Source: Massilia terrae
GTDB lineage: Bacteria; Pseudomonadota; Gammaproteobacteria; Burkholderiales; Burkholderiaceae_D
DNA length: 64,000 nucleotides
Assembly (NCBI RefSeq): GCF_024753145.1
Contig: NZ_JANUGU010000001.1
Span: forward strand, 1,116,001-1,180,000
Direction: 5' to 3'
Position 1 is the first letter of the stretch. Every line of letters begins with the position of its first letter. Shown one piece after another: positions 10,441-22,433 of this stretch. The translations under genes and the position numbers were made by a program. The notes under the pieces were generated by a model, which was not told where the DNA came from, searched no databases, and saw only the letters and a program-made list of their open reading frames with translations.

Positions 10441-10454
10441 TTTCACGGGTGAAA
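10441..10454. promoter_or_regulatory. Perfect palindrome between the response-regulator gene and purL
   Basis: TTTCAC-GG-GTGAAA forms two 6-bp arms in the divergent spacer, 47 bp upstream of the purL -10 box. It may be an operator. It does not resemble the E. coli PurR box. Confidence 0.35.
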
Positions 10455-10500
10455 GGGCAACTTCCTGGAGGGATGGCAGAACGGGAAACAGTCGACGCTG

Positions 10501-10506
10501 TATAAT
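10501..10506 (+). promoter_or_regulatory. purL -10 box
   Basis: A consensus TATAAT lies 53 bp before the purL ATG. The -35 region is poor, so an activator or a long 5' leader may contribute. Confidence 0.55.
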
Positions 10507-10558
10507 AACGGGCTATCTTCCACACGCAGCACCGCTGCATCAACCGACTGCCCAAGCC

Positions 10559-14578
<4,020 letters not shown>

Positions 14579-14596
14579 CCGGCGCCGCCGCAAACC

Positions 14597-14625
14597 AAAG
14601 CGCTTCTCCGGAAGCGCTTTTTTTT
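14597..14625 (+). terminator. Strong terminator after purL
   Basis: A perfect 10-bp stem (14597-14606 with 14611-14620), a TCCG tetraloop and eight consecutive T residues lie 19 bp after the purL stop. Confidence 0.95.
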
Positions 14626-14740
14626 CGTGGAAATTGAACCAATTCTCTGGATGAGCTGACACAAGCGCGGGCCTTCATGCGCAACGCATGATGGCTGTGA
14701 GCGCCAGCGTCCCGCTGTGCGCCTTTTCGGGAGACTTGCC

Positions 14741-15571
14741 ATGAGTTTGCGTTCATCGCTGTTCCGCCTGCCCGTGTTTGCCGCCGCTCTCGCCACCATT
14801 GCTGTGCTGCATTCGGCGCCCGCAGCCGCACAGACTGCCCAGCCGGCCGCCGTTACCACGCTCGACACTTGTCAGAATTCAGTCACTGGGAACTGGCAAT
14901 ACTTCGGTGTCTCGGCGGTGTTGCCATCGAACCCGACGGCATCGGTGTCGGTTGATTACTGGGTGCAAAACAAGACCACGCGTGACGGCTTCTCCAACGC
15001 CTTCCTGGCTGGCTCGGGCGGGTCAGTCACCGCCTTGCGTTCGGGCGACGTGCAGATCGTTCCGTTCAGCGTCGAGGCGGCGCCCTTGAACGTTGGCACT
15101 GTGCGTGGGCAGGCCCGGTTGACGATGGCTGGGCAGACCGCGCTGGTGCCGCCGGCACCTGAATTCAGCGGCACGACCTGCGGCTGCAAGCCGACCGGCT
15201 GCGTGCGTACCCAAGGCTACTGGGGCAACAAACCGGGCGTGCAATGGCCGGGCGACTGGTACCGCGCGATGAACTTTTATGGCAGCGGGATGACCTGGCA
15301 GCAGATCTACGATACGCCGCCGCGCGGCAATGCCTACATCATCCTGGCCGACCAGTTCATGACGGCTGTGCTCAACCGCAATGCGGGCGCATCAGCACCG
15401 CAAGGGGTGCAGGACGTGATGGCGGCTACGCGTGACTGGCTGATCAGCGGAACCAGCCTCGCAACGTGCGCGACACCCGGAACTTGCGGACAGCAGAAGG
15501 TGTGGGCGGCGATTCTCGACGTCTACAACAACGGCCAGTATCCGGGAGCGCCGCCGCATTGCCCGGATTAA
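14741..15571 (+). CDS. Secreted cysteine-rich protein of unknown function with a GYWGNK motif
   Basis: I do not recognise the family. The 276-residue protein has a clear Sec signal peptide ending near APAAAQ (about 30). A beta-rich domain follows (to about 140), then a Cys-rich turn TTCGCKPTGCV, then TQGYWGNK, which resembles the T-x-GYWKNH motif of other secreted and surface proteins. The last hundred residues look helical, with further Cys pairs (ATCATPGTC) and a terminal Cys. A start at a GTG 24 bp upstream is possible, but GGGAGA before the ATG at 14741 decides for it. The nearest neighbour, separated by a REP pair, is the convergent chitinase gene. No enzyme motif was seen. Confidence 0.8.
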   Translation: MSLRSSLFRLPVFAAALATIAVLHSAPAAAQTAQPAAVTTLDTCQNSVTGNWQYFGVSAVLPSNPTASVSVDYWVQNKTTRDGFSNAFLAGSGGSVTALRSGDVQIVPFSVEAAPLNVGTVRGQARLTMAGQTALVPPAPEFSGTTCGCKPTGCVRTQGYWGNKPGVQWPGDWYRAMNFYGSGMTWQQIYDTPPRGNAYIILADQFMTAVLNRNAGASAPQGVQDVMAATRDWLISGTSLATCATPGTCGQQKVWAAILDVYNNGQYPGAPPHCPD

Positions 15572-15597
15572 CTGAAGGAATTTACCTTAAACTCGAC

Positions 15598-15702
15598 CGT
15601 CGTTCCCGCGGAGGCGGGAACCCCATTTCTGATGTACGCCGCCGATATGCGATTGATGTGGCGTGCTAAGAAAATGGGGTTCGCGCCTTCGCGGGAACGA
15701 CG
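15598..15702. repeat. REP-like inverted pair between convergent genes
   Basis: The left unit CGTCGTTCCCGCGGAGG is mirrored by the right unit ending CGCGGGAACGACG. The arms extend inward through CCCCATTT and AAATGGGG. It fills the space between the secreted-protein and chitinase stops and could fold into one long cruciform. Confidence 0.75.
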
Positions 15703-15709
15703 CCTCCGA

Positions 15710-17563
15710 TTAGCGGCTGGCGCAGTAACCCACGTCGCTATTGGTCGCGCCGGCGGCAAGGTCCGGGTTCCAGTCCGGCCCCGACAGATGCATGGTCGAG
15801 CCATCCATCGTGTACTTGCCGTTCCACAGGCTGCTGACCGTGCCCTGGATGTTCGCCACGTCCACCTTCCAGCCAGCCACCTTGCTCGTCGTCGTGTTGC
15901 TTACCGCGATCGATGCGCAATAGCCGCTGGTCCAGTCCGCCGTGATCTTGACCGCTGTGGCCAGCGCGCCTGACGGCGGGGGCGGCGGCGTCTCGACCGG
16001 TTTGGCCGGGCGGGTCGCGCAGAATCCCACCGTGGTGGACTGGCCGACGTGCAGGTTCGGGCTGTAGCTCGGGCCGCTGATCGACAGCTGGCCGTTCGCG
16101 AGGGTGTAGGTGCCGCCCCACAGCGAGGTAATGGTGTCCGGGAAGGCCTGCTTATAGGTCCACGGGCCTGCGCTCGGGCCGGTGTTGGTGAGCGTCATGT
16201 TGGCGCAGTAGCCGCTGCCCCAGTCCGACGAAATGGTCTGCTGCGCCGTGATCACCGGCGGCGGCGGATCGGGCAGGGGATTCGGGTTCGGACCCGGCTC
16301 CGTCGCGTTCGGGTCGAGGAAGGCCTTCTTGGTCGCGGTGAGCAAGGGGTTGTTGACGCCATCCGTGGTGCCGTAGTTGACCAACCAGATGATGGTGCCG
16401 GCCGCGCCTTCGCCGGCGCGGGTGGACTGCGCCCACGCGCCCTTGGCCGCGATGGTGGCCGGGTCCTCGTACGAGATATAGCCGCTGGTGGTGTCGGTGC
16501 GCTGGGCCGGGGTGTAGCCGGCCGCCCCGTAGGTGCGGTAGCTGGTCTGGGTCTCGCTATCCCACATATAGGTGCCAGTGCTGAGGTAACCCAGCTTGTT
16601 CAGCAGGGTGTAGCTCCACAGCAGGTCGGTGGCGTTGAAATAGCTCATCGGATACGGATTGGTCGCCATGCCCAGGCGATCGAAGGGCGGCTTGTAGCTC
16701 AGGCCGTAGAAGCCGATACCCATGCCGACCTTCGAGCGCGGTACGCCGGCGTTTTCCAGCATCTGGATGGTGCCGGCGATCGAGACCGGGCGCGCCTTGT
16801 CGGCCGGTGCGGTCAGCGGCGTGAAGGTGCTGGAGTTCCAGTCGTAGTTGAACCACGTGCCGCAGTAGCTCATGATGTTGTATTGGTCGACCAGCGCGGC
16901 CACGCGCTTGATGTGGTCGGTCACCTTGTCGGCGTTCGGATTGAGCGCGCCACCCGGGAAGGTGATGATCACCGGGCTGTTCTGGTAGCGCGGCCGCGCA
17001 TTCGCTTCGACCCGCAGTTCCGCGAGCAAGGCTTCAAGGCGCTGCTGGTTCTCAGTGTCCGAGCTGCCGATGCCTTCCCAGTCGACGTCGATGCCGTCAT
17101 AGTCGTGCGCGACCATGTAGTCGACCAGGTTCTTGACGAAGGCCGGGCGCACGGCCGGATCGGTCGAGGCGTGGAAACCGCCGAAGGCGTCGTCGCCGCC
17201 AAGCATGATCAGCGCCTTGGTGCCGACCTGGTGCGCGCGCATCACGAGGTATTGCTCGGGCGTCTTCTCCCACGGCACCCCGGGACCATGGTCGATGTCG
17301 GTGTGGGCCGTGCCGGCTCCCGGCATGACGTCGCCCGGATTGCCGCCCGAATTGCCGGCGCCGGGGGCGATGCGCGCGAAAACGAAGTGGGTCATGGCCG
17401 TCATGTCGACGTGTTGCGGCGCCTGGTACAGGGTGCTGTCCCAGAAGTAGCCGCCGTAGTAGCCGGTGACCCAGGGGCGGCCCGCAGCCTGCGCGGACCA
17501 GGGGGCGGCGACGGTGATGGTGAGCAGCGCCGCGGCCGCGAGGGACTTCAGTTTCGGTTTCAT
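15710..17563 (-). CDS. Secreted GH18 chitinase with two C-terminal CBM-like domains
   Basis: The 617-residue protein starts with a signal peptide (about 1-26, WSAQA-A). The GH18 barrel follows, with the catalytic motif DGIDVDWE at 156-163 (acid Glu163) and the second strand KALIMLGGDD. After a Pro-rich linker come two related domains of about 80 residues (about 435-516 and 534-617). Both have W-x-SGYCA, a LWGGTYT or LWNGKYT strand, SGP and a closing Cys. They resemble CBM2-type carbohydrate-binding modules, with Cys at each end probably disulfide-linked. The enzyme should cut beta-1,4 GlcNAc chains outside the cell. GGAG precedes the chosen ATG. Confidence 0.9.
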   Translation of the reverse strand: MKPKLKSLAAAALLTITVAAPWSAQAAGRPWVTGYYGGYFWDSTLYQAPQHVDMTAMTHFVFARIAPGAGNSGGNPGDVMPGAGTAHTDIDHGPGVPWEKTPEQYLVMRAHQVGTKALIMLGGDDAFGGFHASTDPAVRPAFVKNLVDYMVAHDYDGIDVDWEGIGSSDTENQQRLEALLAELRVEANARPRYQNSPVIITFPGGALNPNADKVTDHIKRVAALVDQYNIMSYCGTWFNYDWNSSTFTPLTAPADKARPVSIAGTIQMLENAGVPRSKVGMGIGFYGLSYKPPFDRLGMATNPYPMSYFNATDLLWSYTLLNKLGYLSTGTYMWDSETQTSYRTYGAAGYTPAQRTDTTSGYISYEDPATIAAKGAWAQSTRAGEGAAGTIIWLVNYGTTDGVNNPLLTATKKAFLDPNATEPGPNPNPLPDPPPPVITAQQTISSDWGSGYCANMTLTNTGPSAGPWTYKQAFPDTITSLWGGTYTLANGQLSISGPSYSPNLHVGQSTTVGFCATRPAKPVETPPPPPSGALATAVKITADWTSGYCASIAVSNTTTSKVAGWKVDVANIQGTVSSLWNGKYTMDGSTMHLSGPDWNPDLAAGATNSDVGYCASR

Positions 17564-17883
17564 TATTGGTAAGCTCCGGTGTGTGTTTCTGCGTAGCAAT
17601 AGTAATCAAAGCTTAACCATCAAGTCGTCGGAAAATTGTAATTACAATGCAAAAAACGGCTGGGCTAACGCAAGATCGCTGTAGTACGCAGCCATTTGGC
17701 GGCAGAAGAGAAAAGCAAGTGTTGGCTGCATAACTTTTTCTCATGCCGCGCCGGCCTGTCGCGCAAACCGCAGACGGCCGCGCTTTGTTACCAGTGGTCA
17801 CGTCGCGGTCATATTCGAGACCTATAGTTTCCGGAATTCAAAGTTGTATTTCCTGAAACCCTCGAAGAGACGGACCACCCTCC
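17564..17883. other. Divergent regulatory spacer between chitinase and TonB-receptor genes
   Basis: This 320-bp gene-free stretch is clearly richer in AT than its flanks around 17580-17660. It holds the 14-bp palindrome listed separately and, at 17822-17827, a TATAGT that could be the -10 box of the receptor gene. No convincing small gene or RNA was seen. Confidence 0.5.
17634..17647. promoter_or_regulatory. Perfect 14-bp palindrome, candidate operator
   Basis: ATTGTAATTACAAT is fully self-complementary and lies about 70 bp upstream of the chitinase start. Its form suits a dimeric repressor or activator. The regulator is unknown. Confidence 0.45.
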
Positions 17884-20118
17884 ATGACCCCGCAACGCTT
17901 TTCCCGCACCAAGCTCGCCCTCCTGATTTCGCTCGCTTTCGCATCCGTTTCCAGCCACGCCGCCACCGACGACAAGCCCGCCGATGAAGCCGCCCCGGTC
18001 GCCACGGTCGTGGTCTCCGCCAAGAGCGGCGACTACCTCGGCAACCACACCGCGTCGGCCGTCGCGCCGACCCAGGCCAGCTTGAGCGCAACCGAGCCGC
18101 AGTCGATCATCACCCGTGATTTCATCGAGCTGTCGGTGACCCCGACGACGGAATACAGCCGCATCGTCAACGTTGCGCCGAGCGTGTCGGGCGATTCGGC
18201 CAATGGACCGGGGCTGTCGGAGACCAAGACCACGCTGCGCGGCTTCTCCGACGACCAGTACAACATCACCTTCGACGGCATCCCTTGGGGCGACACCAAC
18301 AACCCGGCGCACCACTCGACTTCGTTCTTTCCGGGCTCCACGATCGGCGGCGCCATCGTCGAACGCGGCCCGGGCAATGCGGACAACCTCGGCTACGCCA
18401 CCTTCGGCGGCTCGATCAACCTGTTCTCCAAGAAGCCGCTGAAGGACGAGAAGTTCAGTGTGTTCGGTTCGGCCGGCACCTGGCGCACCGCGCTGGCCGG
18501 CGCCTCCTACGAGAGCGGCCGCCTGGCGGGCTTTGGCAACGGCACCGTGCAGCTCAACTACCAGCACCTGAAGTCGGATGGCTACCTGACCCTGAACGCA
18601 ATCAAGAGCGATAACTACCTGATGAAGGTGCGCCGGCCGGTGGGCGACGCGACTGTGCTGACCCTGTTCATGTCGGCCAACCGCATCAAGTACGTCCAGC
18701 CCGACAACAACAAGGGGCCGACGCTGGCGCAGGTCGCGCTGTACGGCAGGAACTACAGCCTGAACAACGACCCGACGAGCTTCAACTACGCCGGCTACAA
18801 TCACACCGCCAAGGACACCGACTTCAGCTATCTGCGCGCGGAGACCAACTGGGGCACGGGCTGGACCACCGACAACCAGCTCTATACCTACGCCTACGAC
18901 AACGAGACGATCTCGTCGACCGACCCGACCGGCGCCACGGCCCCGGGCACCAAGATCGGCCCGGCCGGCAACAAGGACATTCCGGGCATCGACAAGCGCA
19001 ACAAGTACCGTGTCTACGGCGACATCTTCCGCCTGAACAAGCGGTTAGACGCCGGCACCTTCCGCACTGGCCTGTGGTACGAGTACTCCGACACCGATCG
19101 CCACCAGTACGACCTGGACCTGACGCTGGGCGGCATCCGCGACCCGCGCGAGACCAAGCCGGCGCCGGTGCAGAATCCGAGCGTGCTGTTCGACCAGCAG
19201 TCGAACATCCGCAACGTGCAGCCGTTCGCGCAGTTCGAATGGTCGGTCACGCCCGACCTGACCGTGACGCCGGGCCTGAAGCTCGTGCGCATCAGGCGTT
19301 CGGTCGACGCCGACGTCAACCAGACCACGCGCCTGCCGCAGCACAGCTCGGTCGACTACCGCAGCACGCTGCCGTTCCTGACCGCGAACCAGCAGTTGTC
19401 TTCGACCATGGCCGTGTACGCGCAGTATGCGAAGGGCTTCCAGATCCCCGACCTGAAATCGTTCTACATCGCCGATCCGAGCAAGAACAGCTCGGCGCCG
19501 CAGAAGTCGGTCAACTACCAGCTTGGCGTGGTAGGCCAGTCCGAGGCGGTGACCTGGGACGTCGACGTGTACAAGATCGACTTCACCAACAAGTACGTGT
19601 CCAACGGCCTCGGCGGCACGGACGCTGCCTACATCAACGTCGGCGGCGCGACCTACAAGGGCATCGAGGCGCAGGCAACGTGGATGGTGGGCCACGGCTT
19701 TGCGCTGTACGCCAACGGCTCGAAGAACAAGGCGACGACCAACGACACCGGCAAGACCATTTCCGGTTCGCCGAACATGACGGCGGCGATCGGCCTGCTG
19801 TACAACGACGGCCCGTGGTCCGGCTCGCTGATCGGCAAACGGACGGGCGAAGTGCGCCAGGCCGACTTCGATGCGAGCAAGCCGGCTGCCTACGACACCT
19901 ACAAGACGGCCGCGTACACCAACACCGACCTGTCCTTCGCCTACCGCTTCACCAAGCCGGGCATGGGCATCAGCCTGCTCAAGCTGCAGCTGAACGTGTT
20001 CAACCTGTTCAACCACCAGGACGTGACCTCGATCTCGCCGGCCAAGAACGCGGCGTTCGACCAGTACACCTTCCAGGCGCCGCGTAGTTTCCAGGTGTCG
20101 GTCAAGGCGGATTTCTGA
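17884..20118 (+). CDS. TonB-dependent outer-membrane receptor
   Basis: The protein has 744 residues with a signal peptide (to about 26, SSHA-A), a plug domain (about 45-165) and a long beta-barrel ending in aromatic Phe (KADF), as outer-membrane proteins do. Plug features include a TonB-box-like VATVVVSAK, TLRGFSDDQYNITFDGIPWGD and FPGSTIGGAIVERGPG. The barrel carries GLWYEYSDTDRHQYDLDL and the terminal signature QAPRSFQVSVKADF. It should import a large or scarce ligand using TonB energy. The ligand is not evident. The only co-directional neighbour is a phosphoesterase gene three bases downstream, so a phosphorylated substrate is possible. Confidence 0.9.
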   Translation: MTPQRFSRTKLALLISLAFASVSSHAATDDKPADEAAPVATVVVSAKSGDYLGNHTASAVAPTQASLSATEPQSIITRDFIELSVTPTTEYSRIVNVAPSVSGDSANGPGLSETKTTLRGFSDDQYNITFDGIPWGDTNNPAHHSTSFFPGSTIGGAIVERGPGNADNLGYATFGGSINLFSKKPLKDEKFSVFGSAGTWRTALAGASYESGRLAGFGNGTVQLNYQHLKSDGYLTLNAIKSDNYLMKVRRPVGDATVLTLFMSANRIKYVQPDNNKGPTLAQVALYGRNYSLNNDPTSFNYAGYNHTAKDTDFSYLRAETNWGTGWTTDNQLYTYAYDNETISSTDPTGATAPGTKIGPAGNKDIPGIDKRNKYRVYGDIFRLNKRLDAGTFRTGLWYEYSDTDRHQYDLDLTLGGIRDPRETKPAPVQNPSVLFDQQSNIRNVQPFAQFEWSVTPDLTVTPGLKLVRIRRSVDADVNQTTRLPQHSSVDYRSTLPFLTANQQLSSTMAVYAQYAKGFQIPDLKSFYIADPSKNSSAPQKSVNYQLGVVGQSEAVTWDVDVYKIDFTNKYVSNGLGGTDAAYINVGGATYKGIEAQATWMVGHGFALYANGSKNKATTNDTGKTISGSPNMTAAIGLLYNDGPWSGSLIGKRTGEVRQADFDASKPAAYDTYKTAAYTNTDLSFAYRFTKPGMGISLLKLQLNVFNLFNHQDVTSISPAKNAAFDQYTFQAPRSFQVSVKADF

Positions 20119-20121
20119 TCG

Positions 20122-21456
20122 ATGCGCCGCACTCTTTGCATGGTGGTGCTGGGCCTGGCCGGCTGCGCCGGGTTCAAGCCGGACGCGACGGTCGAGCACG
20201 CGTACCTGCTGCGCGGCGAGGGTGAGCTGGTCCTCGCGCGCGCGCTGGTGCGCACGTCGGAATGCCCGGCGCTGCGTGTCGATGGCCGCGAGCTGCCGAT
20301 GCAGGTGCGGGCGCCGGCCAGCGCGGTGCCGGCCCGGCCGGTGGCGCAGGGCGTGACCAAGCCGGCGCGCTTCGAGCTGACCGTGTGCGAGGCTGCGCTG
20401 CCGCCTGGCACGCGCACCGCTCGAGTCGGCGCGCTGGACCTGCCGGTACCGGTGTCGGCGCCGCAGCGGATCGTCGTCATCGGCGACACCGGCTGCCGCA
20501 TGAAGCAATCGGAAAATGCCTTCCAGCCCTGCAAGGACAACGATGCATGGCCGTTTGCGCGCGTGGCCCGCAGTGCGGCCGCGCAGCAGCCCGACCTCGT
20601 GATCCACGTCGGCGACTACCACTATCGCGAAAGCCCGTGTCCCGCCGGCGAGAAGGCCTGCGCGGGCAGCCCCTGGGGCTTCGGCCAGGACACCTGGAGC
20701 GCGGATTTCTTCGGTCCCGCGAAACCGCTGCTGCGGGCCGCGCCGTGGGTGTTCGTGCGCGGCAATCATGAATCCTGCTCGCGCGCGGGGCAGGGCTGGT
20801 TCCGCTTCCTCGATGCGGCGCCTTTGACGGAGGCGCGCTCGTGCAACGATCCGGCGCAGGATGAGCTGGCCGCGCATACGCAACCGTTCGCGGTGACCCT
20901 GGATGCGCAGACGCGGCTGATCGTGTTCGATTCATCGGAGCAGAAGGGCGCCGATGCGGAGTTCCAGCGCGAGTTCGCCGAGGTCGGGAAGCTGGCCAGG
21001 GGCGCGGAGCACGCGGTATTCCTGAGCCACCATCCGGTGCTCGCACTGGGCCTGCCGACCAAGGGCAAGCCGATCCGGCCTGAGAGCAAGGAAATGATCG
21101 CATCGCTGCGCGCGGCCCGCGATGGCGCGCTGTTCGCACCGCCGGTCGATCTGGCGCTGCACGGCCACGTTCACCTGTTCGAGGCGCTGGGCTTCAGCGA
21201 AGGCGGAACGCCGACTTTTGTGCTGGGTAACAGTGGCTCGATGACGGAGGGCTGGCTGCCGGAGCAATTGCCGGCGGCGTCACGCGAGATTGGTGGCGTG
21301 CGGATCGATGCCTTCCACACGCGCCAGGGCTTTGGCTTCGCGATGCTGGAGCGCGAGGACGGCGGCTGGCGGCTGACCGAGTTCGATATGGATGGCAAGC
21401 CGGTGCTGGTTTGTGCGGTGGCCTCGCCCAGCCTGCGCTGCTCTAATGCGCGCTAA
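20122..21456 (+). CDS. Lipoprotein metallophosphoesterase (calcineurin-like)
   Basis: The 444-residue protein has a lipobox LAGC with Cys15, predicting membrane anchoring. The metal-binding motifs of the calcineurin-like fold appear in order: GDTG (from residue 121), VGDYHY, RGNHESC, LSHHPV and HGHVHLF. Before the catalytic domain is a beta-rich stretch of about 100 residues. The gene begins three bases after the TonB-receptor stop, so the two are almost certainly cotranscribed. A joint role, with a phosphomonoester or diester hydrolysed at the surface or in the periplasm during uptake, is inferred. Confidence 0.88.
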   Translation: MRRTLCMVVLGLAGCAGFKPDATVEHAYLLRGEGELVLARALVRTSECPALRVDGRELPMQVRAPASAVPARPVAQGVTKPARFELTVCEAALPPGTRTARVGALDLPVPVSAPQRIVVIGDTGCRMKQSENAFQPCKDNDAWPFARVARSAAAQQPDLVIHVGDYHYRESPCPAGEKACAGSPWGFGQDTWSADFFGPAKPLLRAAPWVFVRGNHESCSRAGQGWFRFLDAAPLTEARSCNDPAQDELAAHTQPFAVTLDAQTRLIVFDSSEQKGADAEFQREFAEVGKLARGAEHAVFLSHHPVLALGLPTKGKPIRPESKEMIASLRAARDGALFAPPVDLALHGHVHLFEALGFSEGGTPTFVLGNSGSMTEGWLPEQLPAASREIGGVRIDAFHTRQGFGFAMLEREDGGWRLTEFDMDGKPVLVCAVASPSLRCSNAR

Positions 21457-21464
21457 CCCATTTC

Positions 21465-21493
21465 CGTCGCTCCCGCGAAAGGGGGAACGACGG
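21465..21493. repeat. REP-like palindrome, single copy
   Basis: CGTCGCTCCCGCG...GGGGGAACGACGG lies directly after the phosphoesterase stop. Its ends match the other copies. Confidence 0.6.
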
Positions 21494-21528
21494 TATCTCT
21501 ATCTATACTTACGCAGAGAGCACCGAAG

Positions 21529-21555
21529 AAAAAAGCGCCTCCGGAGAGGCGCTTT
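21529..21555 (-). terminator. Terminator of the foldase gene cluster
   Basis: A 10-bp perfect stem (21532-21541 with 21546-21555) and tetraloop is followed on the minus strand by a six-T run. It also lies downstream of the plus-strand phosphoesterase gene and may work for both. Confidence 0.88.
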
Positions 21556-21576
21556 CAACTGTGAAACCTGTGCCGA

Positions 21577-22353
21577 TTACTGGATCTTGGCCTTCTTCAT
21601 CAGGCCATCCTGGAACTGCGCCAGCTGGCGCTGCTGCAGGGCTTCCGCGATCTGGCCTTTGACTTCTTCCAGCGGCGGGATCTTGGCTTGGCGGACATCT
21701 TCCAGCTTGATCACGTGCCAGCCGAACTGGGTCTTGACCGGGGTCTCGGTGATGCCGCCTTTCGGCAGTGCGACCAGGGCCTTCGAGAACTCAGGCACGT
21801 AGGTGGCCGGGCTTGCCCAGTCCAGGTCGCCGCCATTGTTGGCGCTGCCGTCCTTCGACTGCTTGGCCAGCTCTTCGAACTTGGCGCCGCCTTTCAGCTT
21901 GGCGATGATGTCCTTGGCCTGCTGCTCGCTGTCGACCAGGATATGGCGGGCGTGGTATTCCTTGTCGCCGACCTGCGATTTGTAGCGGTCGTATTCGGCC
22001 TTGATGGCGGCATCGGTGACCGGGTTCTTCTTCAGGTAGTCAGCGCGCATGGCGTTGATCACGATGCTCTGGCGGGCATTGTCGATCGCGGCCTTGACGT
22101 CGGGGCGGGCGCCCAGGCCCAGCTTGTCCGCTTCCTGGATCAGCACTTCGCGGCCGATCAGCTCGCGCTTGACCTGTTCGCGCAGTTGCGGCGAATCGGT
22201 GGCTTTGCCTTGGGCGACGACCTGCTTGACCAGCTGGTCGACCTTGGCCGCGGGGATGGGCTTGCCGTTGACGGTCGCAACATTTTGCGCGAACACAGGC
22301 GCGGCAACCATCGCGGTCAGGGCTAACAACAGGCGGGCTGGCTTCAACATCAT
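21577..22353 (-). CDS. Periplasmic parvulin-type foldase (PrsA/SurA-like), copy 1
   Basis: The 258-residue protein has a signal peptide (about 1-22, VFA-QN), an N-terminal SurA-like helical segment starting VATVNGKPIP, a parvulin rotamase domain (about 130-225: EYHARHILV, GGDLDWASP, TQFGWHVIKLED) and a Lys-rich tail. It should isomerise X-Pro bonds in secreted proteins in the periplasm. It is a tandem paralogue of the next upstream gene, very similar across its whole length. A hairpin with a short U run separates them, so copy 1 may be expressed by read-through or from its own promoter. Two adjacent ATG codons are possible starts. Confidence 0.92.
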   Translation of the reverse strand: MMLKPARLLLALTAMVAAPVFAQNVATVNGKPIPAAKVDQLVKQVVAQGKATDSPQLREQVKRELIGREVLIQEADKLGLGARPDVKAAIDNARQSIVINAMRADYLKKNPVTDAAIKAEYDRYKSQVGDKEYHARHILVDSEQQAKDIIAKLKGGAKFEELAKQSKDGSANNGGDLDWASPATYVPEFSKALVALPKGGITETPVKTQFGWHVIKLEDVRQAKIPPLEEVKGQIAEALQQRQLAQFQDGLMKKAKIQ

Positions 22354-22396
22354 TCTTCTGATCCTCTAAAAACACTCGACGTATCGCCACTGGCGA

Positions 22397-22422
22397 CGAA
22401 AACCGGCGGCCTTCGCCGCCGG
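22397..22422 (-). terminator. Possible terminator or attenuator between the two foldase genes
   Basis: An 8-bp GC stem (22403-22410 with 22415-22422) is followed on the minus strand by TTTT. The short U run suggests partial termination. Confidence 0.6.
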
Positions 22423-22433
22423 AATGTTACATC

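Noticed and set aside
17613..17801. Possible 62-residue protein in the chitinase-TonB spacer
   Set aside because: No ribosome binding site, no recognisable composition, and it overlaps the likely regulatory palindrome.
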